Source of the DNA: Phyllobacterium calauticae
GTDB taxonomy: Bacteria > Pseudomonadota > Alphaproteobacteria > Rhizobiales > Rhizobiaceae
Length of the DNA stretch: 64,000 nt
Assembly (NCBI RefSeq): GCF_019991125.1
Contig: NZ_JAGENB010000008.1
Location: 104,567-168,566 of the forward strand
Direction of reading: 5' to 3'
Position 1 is the first letter of the stretch; each line of letters opens with the position of its first letter. A program made the position numbers and the translations under genes. Shown here one piece after another: positions 7,391-15,796 of the stretch. The notes under the pieces were generated by a model, which saw only the letters and a program-made list of their open reading frames with translations, searched no databases and had not been told where the DNA came from.

Positions 7391-8549
7391 CGGGTCTGCT
7401 GTCTCCAAAATGCTGCTGCCCGGACGAGCGGTCGCCCTGCGTTCCCTGCGAGCCGGTGTTGGCCTGTCCCCGGCTCCCGGCCGGCTGGTCCTGGCCGGTC
7501 ATGGCCTGCTGGCCCGGTTGCGTGCTTGCCACGGCTCCACTGCGATCGATCACGGAAATGGTGACGGCGGATGCGTCATCGGCAACGCCGGCGCGCTGCA
7601 GGGCCTTGCCAAGGGCTTCGTGGTCGCGCGCGAGGTGCTCGGCTGCCGCCCTGCTTTCCGCCATGAGCTGGATATGCATGCCTTCGCCGGTCAGACGCAG
7701 GCGGGCCGTGACCGTACCGAGTTCGACCGGCTGCAACTGGATCACCAGCGTTCGTACCGCACTGGTGCTGTGATCCGAGATGATCTGGACATCCGCGATG
7801 GTGGGGCGGCTCTGCGGCGCTGCTGGCGCCGCCTCGGCAAGCGTTGTCAGGGTGACGCGCGGATCGGCGGCGGGGGCCGGCTGGGCAACCGGAGCCGGGG
7901 TGCTGACGGCGGGCGGCGGCGCCTGTTCGGGAGCCTGCTTTGCACTGACGCGGGCCTTGGGCGCATCGGCCGCCGCTGCTTCGGCAGGCTGCGGCTGCGG
8001 GCCATCGGCCTTGTCCGGCTGAGCCTTGGTATCAGGATTGGCAGCGGCTTTTACAGCCGGCTTGTCAGCCCCATCCGCAGTGGATTTCCTGTCAGCCAGA
8101 GACGCAGGCGCAGGCGGTTCGTCCTGACCATTTTCGCCGGTATCGAGCGCCGTTTCCCCGTCGGTCAGGGCATTGGCGTCCAGTGCCCGCAGCGGTTTGT
8201 TCTCACGTCCGGGCTGACCGCCACCGGCCGATGCCTGCCGGTCAAACAGCTGTTCCAGGGCGAGGATGGACTGGCCGAACATGGCCTGCGCGGACGGGCC
8301 CGTGCTTGCCTGCTCGTCGTCCGCTTCAACCTCCGGTTCGTCATCCATCGCGGCAACGTCATCCGGCGCGATCCCATCGCCCGCCTCGGACGGCAGGCGC
8401 AGCGGCTTTGCCTCCAGCATGGACTTGAAGTCAACCGCGTCGTCCTTGCCCTTGGCCGCTTTCCTGTCGGGCAGGCGGTTTCCCTTGCCTGTCTCCCCGA
8501 CAATGGCGTCCTTGAGTGATCTGAGCGGCATATCCGGTCCGATGGTCAT
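7323..8549 (-). CDS. fliK: Flagellar hook-length control protein FliK (MotD)
   Basis: Exported ruler protein that sets hook length and switches export specificity; long called MotD in rhizobia. It is 408 residues. The first two thirds (to about residue 260) are low-complexity, rich in Ala, Pro, Asp and Lys, as expected for the extended ruler. The C-terminal domain (about 275-365) holds the conserved pattern LQPVELGTVTARLRLTGEGM followed by EALGKALQRAGV. It overlaps motC by four bases upstream and the transglycosylase gene downstream. Sequence identity is weak outside the C-terminal domain; the call rests on that domain and on the motB-motC-fliK order. Confidence 0.88.
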   Translation of the reverse strand: MTIGPDMPLRSLKDAIVGETGKGNRLPDRKAAKGKDDAVDFKSMLEAKPLRLPSEAGDGIAPDDVAAMDDEPEVEADDEQASTGPSAQAMFGQSILALEQLFDRQASAGGGQPGRENKPLRALDANALTDGETALDTGENGQDEPPAPASLADRKSTADGADKPAVKAAANPDTKAQPDKADGPQPQPAEAAAADAPKARVSAKQAPEQAPPPAVSTPAPVAQPAPAADPRVTLTTLAEAAPAAPQSRPTIADVQIISDHSTSAVRTLVIQLQPVELGTVTARLRLTGEGMHIQLMAESRAAAEHLARDHEALGKALQRAGVADDASAVTISVIDRSGAVASTQPGQQAMTGQDQPAGSRGQANTGSQGTQGDRSSGQQHFGDSRPDESDDKTAKTMADRTVSRGLVV

Positions 8550-9757
8550 TTCCTGGCCTTCCCTAGAAGCGCATCGATTGCGTCAAGCTTCTTGCGTGTT
8601 TCATCGATCATCGGATCAACCGCGATGGCCGGTTTGGGTGCACCGGTCTTTGCCCTGGCGTCCGTTGGTGCGGCACCGGCTCTCACAACGGATCGCTGCG
8701 GTGTTTCCGCAACATCCGCGGATGGCTGCTCGAGGATTTTACCCCCCATCGCCGCCGCTGCTTCCAGCAGTTTGACGTCGCGTTCATGCAGGCGGTCGCG
8801 CGGCAATTCCAAGAGCATTTTCATCGCATCGTCGGTCTTCTCCGTGCCGACATTGCTGATCCCGAGATAGAGCCGTGCCTGCGTGTCATCCGCCTTGAGC
8901 GACTGGGCCAGCGCTTCGGCTTTTTCCGACATGAAGCGGGCGCGCTGCATGTCGCCGCCGACGATCGCACCGCGGGCTATGCGCAGGTAAAAGGGCATGC
9001 GGGCACCGGTCCAGGCCAGCGACGCCATTTCCTCGATCTCGTCATTGCTGATCTTGGTCTTGAGGACCATGACCGCATCGACCAGCTGGCGGAAGAAGTC
9101 CTCCGAATAGGGTGAAAGGGCAAAGCGCTGCAGATAATTGCGGGCCAGCAGCCTGACCTTGTCCTTGTCGCCCAGATTGGCGGCCATCATCAGGCCGCGC
9201 CGAAGGGCAGCCTCTTCCAGCAGGGTTCCCGGCGCCGTCAAGCGGATGTAATCCAGGCGCTTCAAAGCTGTCGGTACATCGATGGCGGCGAGCTGTGCTG
9301 CGGTCACCAGCGAGATGGAAGCGATCAGTTCGCTCGGCACATCCGGCGGCAGCTCCTCGCTGAAGTTTTCAACAATGCCAAGCGGGTTGCCATCCGCATA
9401 GGCCAGCGAACCGGCGACCAGCTTGGGACTGATGCCATCCAGTTTCGTCGTGGTGAGGATGGTGCGCACGACCTGCGGATTGCCGCCATTCAGGAGATAG
9501 ATGAGAATGGCGTAGGCGTTGGCCGGCTTTTGCCAGACATCCGGATTGGCCGCCTGGAGCTGCGCAGCAATATGGCCCAGCACCCGGTTGAGCATGGGCA
9601 GGGCTTCCGGCTTGCCGGAGGCCACCTGATCCTGCAGCATCCGCATGGAGCGCACCAGCAGATAGGGTTCCGGCGACAGCATGTCGGCCCGGGCCATGCC
9701 AAGAGGCAGGCTCACAAAACCGATCAGCAGCCATCGCAGACGGGAGCCCCACATCAT
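8546..9757 (-). CDS. motC: Periplasmic motility protein MotC
   Basis: Rhizobia-specific periplasmic protein that binds MotB and helps regulate flagellar rotation speed. The 403-residue precursor has a signal peptide (about residues 1-24, ending ARA). The body is helical with TPR-like repetition (e.g. LEEAALRRGLMMAANLGDKD, ARFMSEKAEALAQ), and the last 60 residues are disordered and charged, as in family members. The start overlaps the motB stop by four bases and the stop overlaps the fliK start by four, giving a translationally coupled motB-motC-fliK block. MotE, its dedicated chaperone in rhizobia, is also encoded here (16507-17040). Confidence 0.9.
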   Translation of the reverse strand: MMWGSRLRWLLIGFVSLPLGMARADMLSPEPYLLVRSMRMLQDQVASGKPEALPMLNRVLGHIAAQLQAANPDVWQKPANAYAILIYLLNGGNPQVVRTILTTTKLDGISPKLVAGSLAYADGNPLGIVENFSEELPPDVPSELIASISLVTAAQLAAIDVPTALKRLDYIRLTAPGTLLEEAALRRGLMMAANLGDKDKVRLLARNYLQRFALSPYSEDFFRQLVDAVMVLKTKISNDEIEEMASLAWTGARMPFYLRIARGAIVGGDMQRARFMSEKAEALAQSLKADDTQARLYLGISNVGTEKTDDAMKMLLELPRDRLHERDVKLLEAAAAMGGKILEQPSADVAETPQRSVVRAGAAPTDARAKTGAPKPAIAVDPMIDETRKKLDAIDALLGKARK

Positions 9758-11013
9758 CTCTTGGCCGTTTTCAAAAAGATGTCGATACGCCGGTTCTGAG
9801 CCGCGTAGGGATCGGCCGGCACCTTGGGATCGCGGTCGGCATAGCCTTCCACGCGCAGGATGCGCTTGGCATCGAGGCCGCCGCGCGTCAGCATGTAATA
9901 GGCCATGTGCGCGCGCGCCGATGACAACCGCCAGTTATCATAGGTGTCGCTCTTGAAGGGGCGTGCGTCGGTGTGGCCGCTGATGATGACGTCGCCCTTG
10001 CGCGTCGCGATGATCTTGGCGATCTGCTCGAGAACCTGCACCACCCGCTTGTCCGGCTTTGCCGATCCGATGGCGAACATGCCGTAGTCGACCTTGTCGG
10101 TCAGCTGGATCAAGACACCCTCGTCGGTGGGCACCACGGTGATGTCAGGCGCCTTTTCATCGGCGGCGGTGCCGGTCTTCTTCGAAATTTCCGAGGCAAG
10201 CTCGCGCGCCGAAGCAAGCTGCGCCGAATCCGGCTGCTTGTCGCCCTTCGCCGGATCGACGGTTATGCTGGCGTCGGCGGGCTTGGCCGCGGTCTTTTCC
10301 AGCTTCTGCTGGTTCGCCTGCTGGGCGGCATTGGCCGTATCCACTGGCTTTGCATCGGCCGTCTGCGCCTGCGCACCGGCCTTGTCTTCCACGCCCGCAG
10401 CCCGCTTTTCCAGCTGCTCCTGCGAGGGCGGCGGCACGGCGGGACTGTCGGTCAGCGGAAAGAGATCATCCTCCACATGGGTCGACCAATAGTTGGGATT
10501 GAACGGATCGCGATAGGCGTCACCGCCCTGCGCGCCCGTGGATGGGCCGGCATTGTTGGACCCGCCGTCACCCTTGGCTGACCGGTTCTGCAACACGCCG
10601 GAATCCGTGGCGATTTCCGCAAGCACCGCATAGGGGTCCTTGAACATCTGCCGCTCTTCCGTCTCCGGCTTGGCTTGCAGTTCCTTTTCGTTGCGCGCGC
10701 TCTTGGTTTCCGCATCGGTCGAATTGGGGCGTTCGAAGCGAACCTTGCCTTCCTGATTGTCCGTGGCTTCGATGCCCTTTGGCCGCGCCTGCCGATCCAT
10801 CAGCTTGACCGGATTGAAATAGCTGGCAACGGCCGCCTTGGTTTCCTCATTGGCGGCATTGATGAGCCACATGACCAGGAAGAAGGCCATCATCGCGGTC
10901 ATGAAATCCGCATAGGCGATCTTCCAGACCCCGCCATGGTGGCTGTCTTCGCCGTCATTGCGGCCGCGCCGGACAATGACGATTTCGCGGCGGGTTTCCG
11001 GGTCGATATTCAT
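9754..11013 (-). CDS. motB: Flagellar stator protein MotB
   Basis: Peptidoglycan-anchored stator subunit that forms the proton channel with MotA. It is 419 residues. The single transmembrane helix (about 30-52) includes the essential channel Asp in IAYADFMTAM (Asp36). The C-terminal OmpA-like peptidoglycan-binding domain (about 290-415) shows VIISGHTDARPF and NRRIDIFL. Between them is an unusually long, low-complexity linker of about 200 residues, typical of rhizobial MotB and consistent with binding to MotC. MotA is encoded separately at 24429. It overlaps the fliH-like gene and motC by four bases each. Confidence 0.95.
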   Translation of the reverse strand: MNIDPETRREIVIVRRGRNDGEDSHHGGVWKIAYADFMTAMMAFFLVMWLINAANEETKAAVASYFNPVKLMDRQARPKGIEATDNQEGKVRFERPNSTDAETKSARNEKELQAKPETEERQMFKDPYAVLAEIATDSGVLQNRSAKGDGGSNNAGPSTGAQGGDAYRDPFNPNYWSTHVEDDLFPLTDSPAVPPPSQEQLEKRAAGVEDKAGAQAQTADAKPVDTANAAQQANQQKLEKTAAKPADASITVDPAKGDKQPDSAQLASARELASEISKKTGTAADEKAPDITVVPTDEGVLIQLTDKVDYGMFAIGSAKPDKRVVQVLEQIAKIIATRKGDVIISGHTDARPFKSDTYDNWRLSSARAHMAYYMLTRGGLDAKRILRVEGYADRDPKVPADPYAAQNRRIDIFLKTAKR

Positions 11014-11663
11014 CGGATCGTATCCTTCACCGCATCAATCAGGTGACCAAGCCGCGTTTCGACAACCACGTCGTCGAGTTTCATCGACAGCTCCGGCTGA
11101 TCGGACCGGATGAACGTGAAGCGCATGAGGTCAATCCCCGGGCGATTGCGCAAAGCATCGATGAGGTGCGGCGGCCCGGAAATGTCGATCATCACGCCCT
11201 CCAGGCCCTGTGTCAGCCGCTCGATTTCCCCGACAAAGCCGGTAACAGCGCGGTCACGCAGATTCTTTTCAACCAAAGGGGAAAGAACGGTTGCAAGACT
11301 GCTCGACAGTCCCGCCGATATGACCGCCAGCCCCGCTTCCACCTGTTCGTACAGGCGGGTTCCGATCCGATCCATGAAATCCGCTTCCGCCGCCGCCAGC
11401 TGTTCCTGAAAATCCCGCTCCAGCCGCAGTTTTTCCGCATCGAAGAGCACGGAGGCCTCCGCCTGCCCCTCGGCGCGGCCGAGTTCGAAGGTTTCCTTGA
11501 TCTTCAGCTCGATATCGATGAGATCGACAACATCTTCGGGAACCGCATCGTCCACCAGTGTTTCAACGCGCTCACGCGTCGCGGCGGCAAAAACCGTCAC
11601 CCGGTCGTCGGGCACATGTTTCGGCGTGAAGTCTGTGAGCATGTTGGCAATCGATCGGGCCAT
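11010..11663 (-). CDS. FliH-like flagellar export stator protein (divergent)
   Basis: A 217-residue soluble protein located one base after the fliF stop and overlapping motB by four bases. A helical, coiled-coil stretch spans about residues 55-130 (IKETFELGRAEGQAEASVLF, then RDFQEQLAAAEADF). A mixed alpha/beta C-terminal half follows (about 140-217), ending in VVVETRLGHLIDAVKDTI, which resembles the FliH/SctL C-terminus. FliH binds the export ATPase FliI and tethers it to FliN. No other fliH candidate is seen near fliI, so this gene probably supplies that function. Primary sequence similarity is low; I infer the role from length, architecture and the fliF neighbourhood. It could otherwise be an uncharacterised flagellar protein. 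Confidence 0.65.
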   Translation of the reverse strand: MARSIANMLTDFTPKHVPDDRVTVFAAATRERVETLVDDAVPEDVVDLIDIELKIKETFELGRAEGQAEASVLFDAEKLRLERDFQEQLAAAEADFMDRIGTRLYEQVEAGLAVISAGLSSSLATVLSPLVEKNLRDRAVTGFVGEIERLTQGLEGVMIDISGPPHLIDALRNRPGIDLMRFTFIRSDQPELSMKLDDVVVETRLGHLIDAVKDTIR

Positions 11664-11664
11664 A

Positions 11665-13311
11665 TCAAGCTGCCTCGTGAACCCATTGCTTCAGGATCGC
11701 CGCCACGCGCTCTTCATCCATATCGATCATCTGTTCCAGCCGGTTCTGCGCGGGAACGCGCATGCGCCGCCGCAGCTCGCTCAGGTCGTCATAGGGCAGG
11801 CTCTGGTCGGCATTGGCGGCCAGCGCCGGCTGCGGCCGCGATGCGGCGGTGAAATCGGGAACAGCCACGTCCGTACCGGCGGCCAGCTGCAGCGCATCCT
11901 GCGGCTTGGTCATTTCGCGCATCAGCGGGCGAACGCCGAACCACAGGATCAGACCCACGGCGACGATCAGTGCAGCGGCATTGACGAAGCTGCCCGCCTG
12001 CCGTGACATCGTTTCCGACAGCGGCGTGGCGGCCGGCTGCAGCTGATCGTCGGTTGCTTCCATGAAGTTCAGCGCGGTCACGTTGATGACGTCCCCACGC
12101 TTCTGGTCGAGGCCGGCCGCGGTTGCCACAAGTTGGGTGATCTTGGCGATCTGCTGTTCGACGAATTTGTCCGGAACCGGTGTGACGCCTGCGGTTGCCA
12201 GCAACCGCGCCTGGTCGATGACGACGGCGATCGACAGGCGCTTGATCTGATAGCTGTCGCTGACCGTCGAGATCGTCTTGGAATTGACCTCGTAATTGGT
12301 CAGCTCTTCGCGCTTGTCGGTCTTTTCGGTCGAGCTGTCGCCGTTCTTGCTCTGGATTTCTTCCTGCGGGATGTTCTGTTCCACACCGGTCGCGTTGTCG
12401 CTCTTCGAGTTCTTCGAATCGCCGCTTTCGCGCACGACACGCACGGACCGCTCAACCTTTGATTCCGGATCGAACACGGTTTCGTTGGTCTGGCGCTTGT
12501 CCGTGTCGAGCGCCACCTGGACGCTTGTCTGGAAATGGCCGATGCCGAGATAGGGCGCCAGCGCCTTGCGGATGTTGTCATCGACCGAGGCCGAAACATT
12601 CTGTTCCAGCGTCGCCGACATGACGGCACCGGCATTCGAGCCATCATCCTTGGATGCCAGGAGCCGCCCGTTCGTATCGAGCACGGTGACTTCGGAGGCA
12701 GTCAGCTGCGGCACGGCAGCCGCGACAAGCTGGCGGATCGACTGCGCCGACTCCATCGAAAACCCGCCCTCGGTGCGGATCACCACGGAAGCGGAGGGTG
12801 CCTGATCGCCGCGGCGGAAACTGCCCTTTTCCGGCAGAACAATATGCACGCGGGCGGCCTTGATGCCGCGGATCGCCTGGATTGTCCGGGAAATTTCGCC
12901 TTCGAGTGCACGCACCCGGGTGATTTCCTGCATGAACGAGGTAAGGCCCAGCGAGCCCATATTGTCGAAGAGCTCGTAACCGGCATTGTTGCTGGTCGGC
13001 AGGCCCTTTTCGGCCAGATACATGCGGGCCTGGTCCGCCTTGCCGAACGGGACGAGCACGGACGTGCCGTCGGCCTTCACATCGAACGCTATGCCCGCTT
13101 CGCCGAGGGCCATGCCCATGCGGTTGACGTCGTCGCGGCTGAGGCCGACATACAGCGTCTCATATTGCGGGCGGTTGAGATAAATGCTGGAGACAAGAAT
13201 GGTGGCGAACAGGGTGACGCCGACGAGGGCGAGCCCGATGAGCCGCCGCGCGCCAAGCTTTTTCATGGCACCCAGAAACTGCTCCAGAGACTGTCTGATA
13301 TTCTTTTCCAT
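11665..13311 (-). CDS. fliF: Flagellar MS-ring protein FliF
   Basis: Inner-membrane ring on which the basal body is assembled. The 548-residue protein has two transmembrane helices (about 24-45 and 440-460) flanking a large periplasmic YscJ/FliF region. Conserved stretches include ETLYVGLSRDDVNRMG, VHIVLPEKGSFRRGDQ (about 160-175) and ASVVIRTEGGF. The C-terminal cytoplasmic tail (RNRLEQMIDMDEERVAAILKQWV) is the FliG-binding motif. It heads the operon fliF-fliH-like-motB-motC-fliK-transglycosylase. Its upstream region carries the shared flagellar box 42 bases before the start. Confidence 0.96.
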   Translation of the reverse strand: MEKNIRQSLEQFLGAMKKLGARRLIGLALVGVTLFATILVSSIYLNRPQYETLYVGLSRDDVNRMGMALGEAGIAFDVKADGTSVLVPFGKADQARMYLAEKGLPTSNNAGYELFDNMGSLGLTSFMQEITRVRALEGEISRTIQAIRGIKAARVHIVLPEKGSFRRGDQAPSASVVIRTEGGFSMESAQSIRQLVAAAVPQLTASEVTVLDTNGRLLASKDDGSNAGAVMSATLEQNVSASVDDNIRKALAPYLGIGHFQTSVQVALDTDKRQTNETVFDPESKVERSVRVVRESGDSKNSKSDNATGVEQNIPQEEIQSKNGDSSTEKTDKREELTNYEVNSKTISTVSDSYQIKRLSIAVVIDQARLLATAGVTPVPDKFVEQQIAKITQLVATAAGLDQKRGDVINVTALNFMEATDDQLQPAATPLSETMSRQAGSFVNAAALIVAVGLILWFGVRPLMREMTKPQDALQLAAGTDVAVPDFTAASRPQPALAANADQSLPYDDLSELRRRMRVPAQNRLEQMIDMDEERVAAILKQWVHEAA

Positions 13312-13353
13312 CGATGCCCACCACGCTTGCGTCGTCCGACCATAGAGGCCGAA

Positions 13354-13364
13354 GCTTGCGCGAA
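13354..13364 (-). promoter_or_regulatory. Shared flagellar operon box upstream of fliF
   Basis: Minus-strand sequence TTCGCGCAAGC, ending 42 bases before the fliF ATG. It differs by one base from the flgE and motA copies. A TATGGT sequence follows about 9 bases later and could be a -10 element. A second partial copy (GACGCAAGC) lies closer to the gene. See the flgE copy for interpretation. Confidence 0.5.
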
Positions 13365-13386
13365 GTTAGAGCGTGCTGCGAAGTGG

Positions 13387-13417
13387 AAAAGAAAAAGGCC
13401 ACGCACGAGGCGTGGCC
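13387..13417 (-). terminator. Intrinsic terminator of the flagellin gene
   Basis: Perfect 8-bp stem GGCCACGC/GCGTGGCC (13397-13404 and 13410-13417) with a 5-base loop. Read on the minus strand it is followed by TTTTTCTTTT. It lies 33 bases after the flagellin stop and is a textbook rho-independent terminator. It separates the abundant flagellin transcript from the fliF operon downstream on the same strand. Confidence 0.9.
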
Positions 13418-13450
13418 CAATTCAGTACCGATCCCGAGGGATCGCCATCC

Positions 13451-14401
13451 TTAGCGGAACAGCTGCTGGATGGTCTGGTTGCTTGCATTGGCAATCGACA
13501 GCGCCTGAACGCCGAGCTGCTGCTGAACCTGCAGAGCCGACAGACGAGCCGATTCCTTGTTCATGTCAGCATCGACCAGCGTGCCGATACCACGATCAAC
13601 GGCATCCGAAAGCGCGCTGATGAACGACTTCTGGCTGTCGATGCGGGTCTTGGCAGCACCGAGCTGCGAAGCACCGGAAGCCAGGCCCTTGGCAGCAGCT
13701 TCGATACCGGTCAGCATGCCGTCAATCGCCGTGTTGTCGACGCCTGCAGCCGAAACGTCGATCGTCAGGATCGAAGTCTGCGTTGTGACAGGTGCGGCTG
13801 CTGCGTTGGTAACAGCAAACTGCTTGTCGAGAATGCCGGTCTTCGTTGCAGCGGTGCCGCCCGTGTCGATAAGACGGGTATTGGCAAGCGCAACGTCGAT
13901 CGAGCCGGTCGTTACGACGCCGGTCGAGCTGCGGCTGTAGGAAGCGATCGTGCTGAAGTTTGCCGTTGCAGGAGCAGCGTCGACAGCCTGGTCGGTGGTG
14001 AGCAGGTTGGAACCAGCGTAGGAAGCGCCTGCGTTTTCCTTCAGGGCGCCGATAGCCGAGTTGATCAGCAGCTGGTTCTTGGCGCGGTCTTCAGCGCTGG
14101 CATTCTTGGAAGCCAGAACCAGGTTCTTGATGGTGTTTACCGAATCAATGGCCTTGTTCATTGCGGAATAGGCAGTATCGATCTTGGAGCTGCCGAGACC
14201 GAGAGCGTCCTGGATAACCGAGTTGGCACCATTGTCCGAACGCATTGTCGTGGCAATCGACCAGTAAGCGGCGTTGTCGGAAGCTTCGGAAATCTTCAGG
14301 CCCGTTGCAATGCGGTTCTGAGTGGTGGCAAGGTTTTTGCCGGTTGCAGTAAGTGTCTGAAGCGCGGTCATTGCTGACGCGTTGGTAAGAATGCTGGCCA
14401 T
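13451..14401 (-). CDS. Flagellin (filament subunit)
   Basis: Major filament protein of 316 residues. The start at 14401 (MASILTNASAMTALQTL) follows AGGGG at suitable spacing; a 13-codon upstream extension is unlikely. The conserved N-terminal D0/D1 region (about 1-130, with QNRIATGLKISEASDNAAYW and MRSDNGANS) and the C-terminal region (about 245-316, ending in SIANASNQTIQQLFR) are intact, joined by a short variable centre. Only one flagellin gene is present here, unlike the two to four tandem copies of Sinorhizobium or Agrobacterium. It has its own terminator, and a 5' leader with a hairpin; FlbT and FlaF are the expected regulators. The gene would be fliC or flaA depending on genus convention. 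Confidence 0.96.
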   Translation of the reverse strand: MASILTNASAMTALQTLTATGKNLATTQNRIATGLKISEASDNAAYWSIATTMRSDNGANSVIQDALGLGSSKIDTAYSAMNKAIDSVNTIKNLVLASKNASAEDRAKNQLLINSAIGALKENAGASYAGSNLLTTDQAVDAAPATANFSTIASYSRSSTGVVTTGSIDVALANTRLIDTGGTAATKTGILDKQFAVTNAAAAPVTTQTSILTIDVSAAGVDNTAIDGMLTGIEAAAKGLASGASQLGAAKTRIDSQKSFISALSDAVDRGIGTLVDADMNKESARLSALQVQQQLGVQALSIANASNQTIQQLFR

Positions 14402-14440
14402 AGAAAAAGCCCCTATAAAAGATACATGTGATGGGGACAT

Positions 14441-14457
14441 GTCGGATCAGAACCGAC
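14441..14457 (-). promoter_or_regulatory. Hairpin in the flagellin 5' leader
   Basis: Stem GTCGG/CCGAC (14441-14445 and 14453-14457) with a 7-base loop, 40-56 bases upstream of the flagellin ATG. An ACATGT...ACATGT pair (minus strand) lies between it and the ribosome-binding site. The position fits a leader structure of the sort through which FlbT controls flagellin mRNA in Caulobacter. The shared flagellar box found before other operons is absent from this 167-base gap, suggesting a different promoter class. Confidence 0.35.
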
Positions 14458-14568
14458 CTAACAGAGCGGCATGATGCCTGTAACCGAAGCGGTCACCTGT
14501 TATGACGAGCAGGAGTACGCCAGAATTGTTACGGTTTCAATAACGGCCAGGATTAATTTTCATCATGG

Positions 14569-15306
14569 TTACGAAAACGATCGTATCAAACTGCCGACCA
14601 GAATATTCCATCCGTCGATCAGCACGAAGAACAGGATCTTGAACGGCAGCGACAGCACGGTCGGCGGCAGCATCATCATGCCCATGGACATGGTGAGCGT
14701 CGCGACGATCAGGTCGATGACCAGGAACGGCAGGACGATGAGAAAGCCGATCTCGAAACCGCGGCGCAGCTCGGAAATCATGAAGGCGGGCACGAGGATA
14801 CGCATATCAATGGCCTCGTTGGCCTTGGTGCGGAAGGATTCGTCCGCCAGATCCTCGAACAGCCGCAAATCCTTGTCGCGCACCTGCCGCAGCATGAATT
14901 CACGGAACGGCGACATGATCTCGCGGATCGCCACATCCTGGGTGATCTGGTTGTTCACCAGCGGCTGCACGCCGTTCTGCCACGCCCGGTCGAAAACCGG
15001 CGCCATAACATAAAAGGTCATGAACAGTGCAAGGCTGATCATCACGAGATTGGCCGGCGTTGTCTGCAGGCCGAGGCCGGAACGCAGCATGGAGAAGGCA
15101 ATGGCGAAGCGGGTAAAACTCGTGGCCATGATCAGGATGCCCGGCGCGATGGAAAGCACCGTCAGCACCGCCAGCATCTGGATGATCTGGCCGCTGGTCG
15201 ACGCGCTGCCCTGCGGGATCAGCCCGTCCAGGAGCGAGGGCGTCTGGGCCACGGCGGTTCCGCCGAGTACAAGCAGCAGCAGGGGTGTCAGAAGACGCCG
15301 TTTCAT
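14569..15306 (-). CDS. fliP: Flagellar export apparatus protein FliP
   Basis: Core membrane component of the flagellar type III export gate. The 245-residue precursor has a cleavable signal sequence (to about residue 20, ending AVAQ), as FliP normally does, then four transmembrane segments. Hallmark stretches are present: TSFTRFAIAFSMLR, the AFMISELRRGFEIGF motif and GMMMLPPTVLSLPFKILFF near the C-terminus. It overlaps fliL by four bases and is the last gene of the flgB-to-fliP operon. Confidence 0.96.
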   Translation of the reverse strand: MKRRLLTPLLLLVLGGTAVAQTPSLLDGLIPQGSASTSGQIIQMLAVLTVLSIAPGILIMATSFTRFAIAFSMLRSGLGLQTTPANLVMISLALFMTFYVMAPVFDRAWQNGVQPLVNNQITQDVAIREIMSPFREFMLRQVRDKDLRLFEDLADESFRTKANEAIDMRILVPAFMISELRRGFEIGFLIVLPFLVIDLIVATLTMSMGMMMLPPTVLSLPFKILFFVLIDGWNILVGSLIRSFS

Positions 15307-15791
15307 TCCATCACCAATGCCCAGATGTACACTTTCTCGATCTTGCCTTCGGAACGCATCCGCGCCCTCTCCTGCAGATCCATGCGCAGATATTCCAGCC
15401 CCGCCGCCCCGCGCAGCTGCATGAGATTGACGGTGCGCAGGAAGGCCATGAAGTCGCCGGCAACGGTTGCCGCCATTTCATCGGATATTTTCTCGCCGGG
15501 CTTGGCCACGATGCCCGCTTCCAGCCTGATCCAGACATCCTGCGGGATTTTCACGTTGGTCAGGATCGGTTTGAGCGCCACGACATTGCCGGATGGCAGG
15601 TCGGTACCGGCGGGGCGCGTCTTCTCGCCCGCCCCGGCGGCCTGACCGGCCGGCACGCTCAGGCCGAGCTGTGTTCCAAGAAACCAGCCGCCTGCCGCAG
15701 CGACGAGCGTGAGAACCACCACCGCAGCAATGACCGCCACGCTGGATGGTGCTTTCGGGGCGGGTGTCGTGTCTTCGGCGAGCGTGCTCAT
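15303..15791 (-). CDS. fliL: Flagellar basal body-associated protein FliL
   Basis: Inner-membrane protein that surrounds the stator and supports motor torque. The start at 15791 (MSTLAEDTTPAPK..., 162 residues) sits 5 bases after the flgH stop and fits the family; an upstream start would add 15 residues inside flgH. One transmembrane helix (about 20-42) is followed by a periplasmic FliL domain with the LKPILTNVKIPQDVWIRLEA and FLRTVNLMQLRGAAGLEYL patterns. The C-terminal end (KVYIWALVME) is family-typical. Confidence 0.92.
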   Translation of the reverse strand: MSTLAEDTTPAPKAPSSVAVIAAVVVLTLVAAAGGWFLGTQLGLSVPAGQAAGAGEKTRPAGTDLPSGNVVALKPILTNVKIPQDVWIRLEAGIVAKPGEKISDEMAATVAGDFMAFLRTVNLMQLRGAAGLEYLRMDLQERARMRSEGKIEKVYIWALVME

Positions 15792-15796
15792 ATCGG

